In this document: piece after piece, positions 10,597 through 20,258 of the stretch | Numbering within the stretch: the first letter of the stretch is position 1 | Layout: each line of letters begins with the position of its first letter | Assembly (NCBI GenBank): GCA_027924585.1 | Contig: BSBM01000636.1 | Span: 5,906,001-5,970,000 of the forward strand | Direction: 5' to 3' | DNA length: 64,000 nt | Source of the DNA: Larix kaempferi | Lineage: Eukaryota > Streptophyta > Pinopsida > Pinales > Pinaceae | Translations under genes and position numbers: made by a program | Notes under the pieces: model-generated | Database searches by the model: none | What the model was told of the DNA's origin: nothing | The model's input: the letters and a program-made list of their open reading frames with translations, nothing else

Positions 10597-10866
10597 CAAA
10601 GAGTGTAGGTTGAGCATCTTCTTTCAGTAGTGCACCAGAAGCCTCTGGATTTCCACAGCAAATCCTGGTGCCGTTGTATTGATTTCATTGGAGAAATTCT
10701 TTGAGGTCTAGCCAGGTGTGAAGCATCTGGATAAAAGTGCCTATTGTCCTAAAGCAGTGCTTAGTAGTAGTTTATCTCCAAAATTGAGAGTTTTTTGTAG
10801 GATATTGAAGGTTTTCAGTGCAGCAGTAGAAACCGTTTTCAGTTTGTATTCCCTCTAGCAGTTTCA

Positions 10867-12267
10867 ATGGAGAATTTGAATGCTCCCTTGTCTCCAAGAA
10901 TCCTGACACCCTTCAATTATCTTGATTGGAGGGTTGATATACAAATGGTATTGCGCAACAAGAGTTTGTATAGGGTCACAATGGGAAAGGAGGCCGAACC
11001 TCAAGCATCTGTTGAGAAGGACAAGTATCTAAACAGGTTAGATGAAGCATTTGGTTTCATGTGTATTCATATTTCTAGAGATTTCCTCTTCCACCTTGAT
11101 GGATTGAAGATTCCAAGAGAGGTTTGGTTGAAGATTGAGACCCTCTTTGGAAAGCAAGATGAGGTGAGGGGCCATATTCTGGAGAATGAGTTAATTTCTC
11201 TTTAGCTTAGCAGTTTTAAAACCATACAACAATTCTTCTCTAAATTCAAATCCTTGGTCATGCAATGCAAACAATGTTACATTGAGAAGAAGGATGAGTA
11301 GCTAGTGCTATCCATTCTAAGTAAGCTTGGTCCGGAGTTTTCCATTTTTGTTTCTACCTTCCATTCAGGGAGATTGTCAATCCCCAATTGGAAAATTCCT
11401 TCTTTAGATGCATTCACCGAATATCTCATCCAAGAACAAGACAAATTGATTCAGATGGGCACCTTGAAGGCCTCCAAAAATCAAGCTCTTATGGATAGAG
11501 AGTCAAAACGTGCGAATTCCAAAGGGAAGAAGAAAGGGAAAGAAAAGAAGCAATTTGAATCCAAGTAGAAGGATAAGTCTAATCCATCGGAATGAGCCTC
11601 CAACTCCAAGAAGGATAAGAAAAAGGGGTTTGAGAAGACCAAGTGTTCCTATTGCAATAAAGGAAACCACCCAAAGAGATATTGCATGAAGAAGAAGATA
11701 GATCAAATGACCAAACTTCTTGAACAACACAACATTGTCCTCGCAAGGAATACTGATTCTAGAAGTCAAACATATGATCATGAGAGATTCCATGCACTGA
11801 AGGCTAGATTCTCACAATCATAAGCCTTCCTCATTGATTATGGAGCCTCCAACCACATGGTTGCCTCCAAAGAATCATTTTCTTCTCTAGATATTACCGA
11901 TGGTCCTAGTATTCACATGGGAGATGATTCTCAGATCTCTGCTGTAGGTAAGGGAACAATACAACTGGAGCATGGAAAGTTCAAAAATGTTTTGTATGTG
12001 CCTTCCTTGACAACAAATTTGTTATCTGTTTCTCAGATGACACACACAAGTTCACCGAAGAAAGTTGTCTTTGGTTCTAACACAGTCGAGATTGTAGATA
12101 TCTCATCTAGTAAGTTGGTAGCGAAAGGTGTTGCAAACCATACCTCAAAGGCATATGAATTCTCACATTTTCTGCCATATTCTCTGCCTACTCCACTTGC
12201 ACTTGATAAATATCAGGATGATGTCTCTCCTGATGATCCAGATTCAAATTCTGAAGATGAGGACTAA
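10867..12267 (+). pseudogene. Copia-2 gag-protease
   Basis: Starts MENLNAPLSPRILTPFNYLDW and stays in one frame to 12267 through five stops (11203, 11299, 11566, 11593, 11821). Gag middle GHILENELISL and LSILSKLGPEFSIFVS; an intact CCHC knuckle C-SY-C-NKGN-H-PKRY-C near 11645-11690; a protease start LIDYGASNHM where DSGA is expected, so the catalytic motif is altered; then LYVPSLTTNLLSVSQM, the usual copia protease end. Most stops read as Gln codons in the family consensus, which suggests C-to-T decay. After VVFGSNTVEIVD the integrase zinc finger should follow but the sequence passes into an acidic linker. Confidence 0.88.
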
Positions 12268-12299
12268 GTTGAATCGGATCTTGATATTGAGTAAAGTTC

Positions 12300-13944
12300 A
12301 AGAAGATCCAGATCTAGATCTATCTGATCATAAAAGAACCAGATCTCAGCATCGAGATGCAAACCTTGCACTATGCCATACAGATCCACTTCTCCCTGAG
12401 AGGTGCTACATGATGGTAGGGTATGATCCACAGTATTTCAGAGAGGATTTCCATGATCCAAGATGGTAGGAATCCATGGATGAAGAATATGAGTCACTGC
12501 AGAACAATGAGACATGGGATCTTGTCTCTCTTCCCCCAGGGAGAAAGCTAGTTCAGTGCAAATGGATCTACAAAACAAATCTTGCATCTGATGGATCTAC
12601 AACCAAGTGCAAGGCTCGGTTGGTTTCAAAGGGGTACTCACAAGTTCAGGGCTTGGACTACAATGAGACATTCGATCCTATAGAAAGAATGGATTCAATG
12701 AGACTTGTTTTTGCCATTGCAACTTCGAAATTACGAGAGGTACAACACATGGATGTGAAGAGTGCCTTCCTGCATGGTGACTTAGAAGAAGAGATCTATA
12801 TGAAACAACCCGAGGGGTACAATGATGATCCATCCTTGGTATGCAAACTAAGGAGTTCATTGTATGGGATCAAGCAAGCCCCAAGGGCATGGTATGCCAA
12901 GATGGATTCCTTCTTACTATCACAGAAGTTCGAGAGATGCAAATTTTTCTGCAATGTCTACATGCAGCAAAAGGGAGGTTTCCTACTGTTGATTTTTTTG
13001 TATGTGGATGACTTTCTCATCACGGGTGGTTCATATACTGGGTTGAAGAAAATCAAGTCTACTTTGAGTAATTCCTTCTCCATGACAGATCTAGGACTAT
13101 TCAAACAGTTTATTGGCCTTGAAGTAACTCAAAATGCTTCAGGGATCATGATTTCATAGTCTAGGTATGCATCTGACTTACTCCAAAAGTTCCACATGAC
13201 TGATTGCAAATCTGCAACCTTTCCTTTCCTATCTGTCATCGGATTGGAAGAAGGTGGCTCTACTCCCTTGGTTGATAGCACTTTGTACAGACAGCTGATT
13301 GGTATCTTGTTGTACTTGACACATTCGAGACCAGATATATCATATGATGTTGGTGGCGTGGCTAGGTACATGCAGGAGCCACATGAGCTACATTGGAAGG
13401 AAACAAAGAGGATCTTGCACTATGTGCAGGGTACAAGAAAGTTTGGTATAAATTATTCTGCCGGTGCTGAGTTAGATCTAGTTGGTTTTACTGGCTCAAA
13501 TTGGCCTGGAGACAACACTGACATAAAATCTACTTAAGGGTATGTATTCATGTTGGGATCAGGACCAATCTATTGGTCAAGCAAGAAGCAAGCAACACTC
13601 GTACATTCTTCAGTAGAAGCAGAGTACAAAGGGGCTGTGAATGCAACTATCAGGTAGTTTGGTAACATGGGATCTTGACAGAGTTTGGAATTCACACTTC
13701 TCCTTCAGTAGACCTTTTCTGTGATAATCAAAGTGCCATAAGGATCTCCAGTGATTCAATTCAGAAGCAAAGGACCAAACATATTGAGGTTCACATGCAC
13801 TACATCAGGGAGCTAGTACACAATATGACCATCTCATTGCATTATTGTCCTACAAAGGAGATGATTGCAAACATTTTCACAAAGTTTTTCACTCAGAATA
13901 TATTTTCCTATCTTAGATCTCTACTTGGTGTGAAAGCTGCTTGA
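12300..13944 (+). pseudogene. Copia-2 reverse transcriptase-RNase H
   Basis: Linker YFREDFHDPRW then the reverse transcriptase (227 codons open from 12476): ESLQNNETWDLVSLPPG, KCKARLVSKGYSQVQGLDY, EVQHMDVKSAFLHGDLEEE, LYGIKQAPRAWYAKMD, and catalytic FLYVDDFLITGG near 13000. A stop at 13157 replaces the usual Gln of ISQS. RNase H follows with RPDISYDVGGVARYM, STxGYVFML, VDLFCDNQSAIRIS and RTKHIEVHMHYIRE, with a stop at 13535 and a frameshift near 13660. The end at 13944 is 160 bp before the 3' LTR. Confidence 0.9.
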
Positions 13945-14093
13945 GTTCCCTGTTGTTCATTTTTAAAGGGGGGTATTTTTCCCATGAGGTTTTTCCCCAT
14001 TTCGTTAGTTTCATGAACAATACTTTTTATCATTTATTTGATTGTATGGGTGACCTTTGGTCTCAGTAACTAGGGCCCAGGATGTCCAAGTTT

Positions 14094-14107
14094 GGATTAA
14101 GGGAGGG
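14094..14107 (+). other. Copia-2 polypurine tract
   Basis: TTGGATTAAGGGAGGG immediately before the 3' LTR start TGTTAGG. Confidence 0.8.
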
Positions 14108-14755
14108 TGTTAGGATAATTAATACTCCATCCTTGTCCTACTTAAAATTATTTTCTTTTTCCTTAAATAGTTGATGATGTCATTTGCCCCCTAGTGGTGT
14201 GCAGATGTCTAGGACACATTAGCCACCTAATGCTCCCTGCATGCATGATTTTAGGCCCACTAGAGTCAGTTCCCTACATTTTAGGAGCTAAATCCATGTT
14301 CTAGTTGAGTCCAGCTGAGTCCCTGAACTCTACTAGGGGTTTTAGCTCCGATCACCATTGGTTGTGATCTAATGTGCCCTTTTTCTCCTAATTTGCATGC
14401 ATAACTCACTAATGCCCCTCCTTGGTCATTTAATTAGCAGTGTCTTCAGTCAACTGCATTTTGGTTCAGTTGAGTTGAGTTTGGGACTTCCGAAGCACTC
14501 TAGTGGTGATAATTCCTATGCCCTATGCTACATAAACTACGACTCGTATTCTCCTAGGATATTCAAATTCTCTCTATTGTAACATATTTTTGGACTATAC
14601 TGATTAATGGATAATGTTACACATTTATGCTTCCATCTGAGTTCCAATGCATGATTAATTTTACTGCTCTTTTCACTGTAATTTACCTTTTCTACTCATT
14701 CTTTCACTGTGAGGTATTCTCAGCTCTATGATCTATTGTGACTTATAATTTCACA
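14108..14755 (+). repeat. Copia-2 3' LTR
   Basis: 648 bp, followed by target duplication ATCAC. Differs from the 5' LTR by small indels, including an additional CCCTATG, so the insertion is not very recent. Confidence 0.92.
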
Positions 14756-15664
14756 ATCACAACCATTAGTAAATAAATTACCACCATCAAGCCCAGAAAA
14801 CCAAAATACGGGTCATTAGAGATATCAAGATAACATAGGTCACTGGAATAAGCTTAAGATTGAGCTTCCTAAGTATGATGGATTAGACAACTGAAAAGCT
14901 ATCACATGGGTCAATAAAATGGAAGGGATCCTAGCTATGAACCCACCTACTAATGAACTAGAAAAAATATCAATGGCATCCTTGTACTTAGAAGGTGATG
15001 CGTATGATTGGTTCACATGGTGGTCTAAGAAAACCATTGGGTTATTCGTAAATTGGCAAATGTTTACTGAAGACTTTCTTAAGCGATTTCAGGATGATGA
15101 AGAAGACAACACTTTTACAAGATCTACTCATTTGCAACAAGCAGGGACATTGAATGAATATACCCATGAATGGGAAGTACTAGCTACAAGATTCCCCAAC
15201 CTTACGAATGATCAATTGTTGAGACTATATATTTCAAGGTTGAAGTCCATTATTCACAACAAGCTAAAACTTTCAAGGCCAAGGAATTTGGTGGAGGCCA
15301 GAAGCATGGAAAAAATAATCGAAAGAAATCTCAATACTCAATATGGGGCTACTATTATGACAAAATCAAGCAATTATAGCACATCAAGAGATAACAACAA
15401 ATATGCCCATTAAAAAAAAGACAAAATGAAGGACAACCCCAGTCGTAAATGTGGAAAACACTGGACTCCAAGGCATAGATGTGAAGATTCCTCATTACTC
15501 TATTATCAAATAATCGATGGAAAACAAGTAGAAGTTCCAAAACTAGAAAACAAAGTCACAATGGCATATAACCCAGACTTAGACGATGACAAAACATCAC
15601 GAAATGTGTCACTATCATCAATTTCATGCACATTATTCAATAATGGTGATGATGATGTGTCGTA
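14756..15664 (+). pseudogene. Gypsy-N1 Gag core and zinc knuckle
   Basis: After the Copia-2 target duplication the Gypsy-N1 frame resumes. KYDGLDN and ITWVNKMEGIL precede the Gag core: MASLYLEGDAYDWFTWW, FTEDFLKRFQDD, LNEYTHEWEVLATRFPNL, LLRLYISRLK, matching retrotransposon-Gag (capsid) architecture. A knuckle-like CGKHWTPRHRC lies near 15450. There are stops at 14893-14895 and 15411 and an acidic Asp-rich tail to 15664. It would assemble particles; the breaks make it inactive. Confidence 0.85.
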
Positions 15665-15828
15665 AATGAAAAATGTAACAAAAACATGAAACAAAAGTAA
15701 CCACCAAATATATTCCCCCTCATCGTAGGAAGATTAATGAGGTCAAGGTTCCAAGGAAAGAGGCAGAAAAAATGACAATTTCGTCTATAGTTAAAACCAA
15801 AAAGTCATAGCCCAAGACACTGAAACTC

Positions 15829-16282
15829 ATGGGACGTCTTAAAAACAAGGAACTAACAATCCTTGTAGATTCTGGTAGCACCCATAGATGTGTAGACATT
15901 AATGTCACAAAAGAGTTAACTGTTTTGTGTACCTCACAAGGGATCTCACTATTAAGGTTGTTGATGGACATCACATCAATGACAAGGGAAGATGTCATAC
16001 AATTTCCATTCAAATACAAGACCTATAAATCAAATCAAGATTTTATGTGCTACCAATTGATGGGATGAACATGGTGCTAGGTGTGGAATGGTTGATGCAG
16101 TTAGGCACTTATTCCACCAATCTCAAAAAACATACATGGAATTCCACCTTCATGGTAAACATTATAAATTATATGGAAATGAAGGTTCCATATTCAAGGA
16201 AAAAGAAGCGAATCAACAAGGAAGAAGGGAAGAAGCTCCGGAAAACATGGAACAACAAAACAAGTTGACATCCAAGAAGTAG
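15829..16282 (+). pseudogene. Gypsy-N1 retropepsin (protease)
   Basis: ELTILVDSGSTHRCVD carries the DSG aspartic-protease motif. The second half, in another frame (frameshift near 16040), reads MNMVLGVEWLMQLG, the usual gypsy protease end, and then MEFHLHGKHYKLYG. In autonomous elements the reverse transcriptase would start within the next 150-300 codons; here about 210 bp of untranslated tail lead straight into the polypurine tract at 16481-16493. Confidence 0.85.
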
Positions 16283-16480
16283 TGAGAGACTAAGTTAAAA
16301 AACCAACTCAAAAAAATTCAAGATATGATGCACTAATTACAGAGGAATCTTGCAAATTCTCAAATATCAAGCTCCAACAAACTCCTAAAGGTATATAAAG
16401 TCAAAGATGATTCCACCAGAGAAGCATGCTCAACTAGGGAGAACCCAATTTATTATGCTTTGAGGACAAAGCATCCCTTA

Positions 16481-16493
16481 AGGGGGTGGAAAT
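16481..16493 (+). other. Gypsy-N1 polypurine tract
   Basis: TTAAGGGGGTGGAA directly before the 3' LTR. Confidence 0.8.
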
Positions 16494-16746
16494 TAACAAA
16501 TATAAATAAGTGACTAATATTAAATAATACACATAAATAATAACAAATATAAATAAATAATAATTAATAACTATAATGAGTAATTAATGAAAGGTCAAGG
16601 GTCATACTTGTTCACCTTTGTGACCAGTCAATGCCTATATAGGTAAACCACCACAAAGGTATTGTATCATCTTATCATTCATTCAATAAATATTTTATTT
16701 ATTCAGTTACATAATATTTCTGTCATACAACACTTCCGCTGTTACA
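16494..16746 (+). repeat. Gypsy-N1 3' LTR
   Basis: 253 bp, collinear with 8688-8938; its first bases have drifted from TGTAACA to ATTAACA, while its end TGTTACA is intact and is followed by the TTTGT duplication. Confidence 0.9.
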
Positions 16747-16751
16747 TTTGT

Positions 16752-19705
16752 GTTGTGTATTATGTATTATTTCATCTTGATGGAGGTATTCTTCTCAGAT
16801 TGGATGATTGTTGGAGAGATCTCCATGTTATTTCCTCTTCCTCGTAATGTTCTAGTCAATACTCTCACTTGGTCATTGCATGGTTGTCCTCTAGCATGGT
16901 GGGTTACTTTCCTAGTGATTTGCCTAGATGCCATTCACATTTGATTACCTTTCCATCATTTCGGCCTAGGTACCATCCATTATTTAATCACATTTCACTA
17001 TGTACCATGGATCCCTATTCCATAATATTCTCGTTCACAGGGAGTGCATGAATATTTTCATTCACTTTCATATAGGCTTCCCTTCATAATTAACTTTTCA
17101 TTTGTCATATTTCATTATTTTATCTTTTCCTTGTGTGAACATGTTAAAGTTGTGTGGAATATATTTATTATGGATTAATTAAACCCAAAACTTGAGTGCT
17201 ATATTGTTTTCCTATTAATATTCATATGCTATAAACCTTCATTGGGGCCTCATTCCTTAAGTTTCATTTTAAAATACTTTAATATTTCACTAGGAAATGC
17301 AACTTTATGTCCCATGTGGTACAATACAAGGATAGTGCTGCCCCTTTGGCACACATGTTGATGCAATAGAAGAAAAATCAGAATATTTTTATTTTTATTT
17401 TTTGGTTGTTACTTTTATAAATTTGTTTGTCATTTTTGGCCCCTACTTATCCACTGGCACACATGTTGAGAATGTGATTGAGCTTGAATGAGTTTTGAGA
17501 GGTTAATTATGCATGTACCCTATTCCCTTTGTCCACATCCACCCATTCACACTTATTCATTCATTTAGTGTTATATATATGTCCACTTACTTTTTGCCCT
17601 TATCCTCTTAGCACATTTCCCTAGGTGGTGCGCTCCATTAGATGGCTTACATGCACCTTGGAATAAGCCATGACCACATCACTACTTTGAAATGTCAATT
17701 TTGATCATTTATAGAATTACTATTTTATTTTATGATGGTTGAACCTAGAATTCTATAAACTAGTCTCCCCTCATTTATAATGGTGGCTAAGATATCATAT
17801 TTTGGAACAATAGAATTTCTTTGTGCAAATTTGGGAGAAATTTTCTCCATGTTGTGTGAGGTTAATATATGAATTATTAATGCCATGCAAGTGCAAGCAA
17901 TGAACTAGATCAAGGCCACTCAAGTGAGACATTACTCCAAATGGTGGAACTTATTTAGGTGTGAACCCCATTCTAAATGATAGTCTTTATTTCATTTTTC
18001 TTTGTTATATTTTTTTACAAATATAGTAGTAGCTAGATTTAGGAAAAGCTTAGGCAAATACACATTAGTCTAGTTTTGAAATTGATATCTTAGTAGTTAT
18101 TTCCTTGCTCTTTTCATTTGATTTAAATTTTCAGCTTACAAAATTTTTGTAGTATGCACATAGGTAGTCCTTAAATCTTAGGATTTTAGTGAAATTTTCC
18201 CTTTTTGCATGAAGATTATTGATTCAGTTAGCCCAAGGAAACTTTAGACACTAGTTAACCCTTTCTAAACATCCAAAACTTTAAAAATTTTAATATTTTT
18301 ACTTATTATGCTTGTTGGAAATTACATGTAAATTTATGTTATGATTTTTGGCAATTTTTTTTTAAATTTGAGAGATACTTCTTATACAAGGTCATATTTA
18401 CAATCATACCCACATGTCTCCACGTTAATACAATCCCGATCACCTCATTGCTTGCAGATAGACCACATTTTGCATTTCGGTATAATATAATCCTTTTCCA
18501 ATCTTGCATAGTTGTCTAGATATCCAATTTATATCATAAGCTAGGCAAAAATCTAAATTTCTGCATTCTAGAAATTTATTTTATTTTTTTGTTTTGAGCT
18601 TTTTGCATTTCCAATGTTTAGTTTAATTAAAAAAAATTTCATTTCCAAATTGCATTTGAGTCTATATATATTCTATTTCCAAACTTTAAGTTATATTCTT
18701 GCTATTGCATTAATATTTTAAAATATGAATTTGATTTTTGTTTTAATGCATAAATTAAATTACAATTTCCAAAATTGTATTAAGAATCTAAATCAATCAT
18801 CTATATATTCAAATTACAATATTTAGGGATAAATTTGCATTCTAAAAATTTGATTAAATTTATGTAGTTTTCAGCACTTTGTATCAATCAATATAATTCA
18901 AAAACCATAAATTCCAGATTGCATTAGAGCACTTCAACTTTTATTTTAAAATCATATATTTGTTCAAACTTCACTTGTAAATTTGAAAATTACAACCATA
19001 ATAACATCATTTAAATTCAGTTTTGAAACAAGTCTAGGGACCTCATACATAGTCATTTCATATTAAACTTACCGTGTAGTTTGTAAAGCTGAAAGTCATC
19101 TTATTTCAAACATATCAACATATCAACTAGATTACAAACTAAATATGATTTAAGTCCAAAAACTCTCACACCATAAACTTTGGATTTAGATTTATATTAG
19201 GGATACCCCATTTGTGCTAGAGAATAGTTAGCTTAAAGTGAGAGGAAGGATTACTATAACAATAATGGGTAGTCTTCTTGAGTTACACAAAACTATCACT
19301 TTGGTGCTTTCAAAACTTTACATTTTTTGCAAATACTAGCTTTTGTTATATCAGTAAGCATGAAGCATAATCACCATTGCTAATAACAAAACTCACATAA
19401 AGCCAAATAAAGAAGATAATGGTAAAAAAAATCAAATTTAAACACAAATAGACAGAGAGATTGGATTCCTGATTTGCTTGTATGGCAAAAGACTTGAATG
19501 CAAAGAGATATGGAAGCAAAGAATTAAAAAGCATAGATTTATGTTTTTGGACAATATTCATGAAACTTTTTCAATGACTAGACTAGAGTCTTGTTTCTCT
19601 TTTTGCGTGTAGAAGTTTTGATCTCAACTGAGCCATCAGCAAGGCTTTCCATTCAATGTTCATCTATTTCTAACTTTTGTTAGACATTGATTTTCCTATG
19701 TAAGT
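16752..19705. other. AT-rich stretch without supportable genes
   Basis: About 3 kb of AT-rich DNA. No frame over 75 codons, no domain, no LTR junction and no RNA gene could be supported. The left part may continue the LTR-D element that Gypsy-N1 interrupted, but I could not find its end. Confidence 0.5.
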
Positions 19706-19891
19706 TTTGCCATCCATTCTTGTGGATTGCTTTAAAGGGATGATCAACAAGGGCGGGCAAGTTTGGGCATTTCCACAAGGAAAAAGGTCATCAAAATCTT
19801 TGCCATCCATTCTTGTGGATTGCTTAAAAGGGATGATCAACCAGGACGGGCAAGTTTGGGCATTTCCACAAGGAAAAAGTCATCAAAATCT
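19706..19891. repeat. Tandem duplication, 93-bp unit, two copies
   Basis: Copy one 19706-19798 and copy two 19799-19891, beginning TTTGCCATCCATTCTTGTGG, with only a few differences. It lies about 370 bp beyond the 3' end of the receptor-kinase pseudogene. No function seen. Confidence 0.88.
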
Positions 19892-20258
19892 TTTAATCTC
19901 ATTTCTCCACATACATAGTTTTGAAATTTATGGATGATTACAAACATGACCAATTATCTGAACAGAACATTTGAGAGCTCTCCTTGTTCAAGATAGACAT
20001 ATCTAGGGAATCGCAAAGTCTTTTACTATAATATGTACTCAAATCTCATATCTTACAACACAAACTCACCTCACAGACTCATACGCTAACAACTACAGAA
20101 CAAATGGAAGCATAAATTTATAATAGACTGAAATGCCATGAGCCTTGAAGCTATGAAAGAGAATTCCCAGCAAAGATCTAGTCTGCCGTTTTATATTTCT
20201 GATGCTCAAGTCAGTTCTCATCGGCCTTCTCTTATAGCGCTATCAATCTTTGATGGAG

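Larger units (their letters stand above)
9946..14755 (+). mobile_element. Copia-2: Ty1/copia element without integrase core, nested in Gypsy-N1
   Basis: 4,810 bp with LTRs of 638 bp (9946-10583) and 648 bp (14108-14755), starting TGTTAGG and ending TTTCACA. A perfect 5-bp target duplication ATCAC lies at 9941-9945 and 14756-14760. The order is primer site, Gag with zinc knuckle, protease, then directly reverse transcriptase and RNase H. The zinc finger and catalytic core of integrase are missing. Several in-frame stops make it defective. Because it splits Gypsy-N1, it is the younger insertion. Confidence 0.93.
8688..16746 (+). mobile_element. Gypsy-N1: gag-protease-only Ty3/gypsy element
   Basis: An 8,059-bp unit bounded by 251-253-bp LTRs (8688-8938, 16494-16746) and a perfect 5-bp target duplication TTTGT (8683-8687 and 16747-16751). 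The LTR ends are TGTAACA and TGTTACA, a 7-bp inverted repeat. The tRNA-iMet primer site at 8940-8951 is exact. The coding part has a coiled-coil Gag start, a Gag core, a knuckle and a retropepsin, then ends at the polypurine tract: there is no reverse transcriptase, RNase H or integrase. The central 4.8 kb is the nested Copia-2. Without Copia-2 it is about 3.25 kb long, a non-autonomous element. Confidence 0.9.

Noticed and set aside
18000-19300. AT-rich stretch as a possible replication origin or matrix attachment site
   Set aside because: Base composition alone is not evidence; no motif cluster was found.
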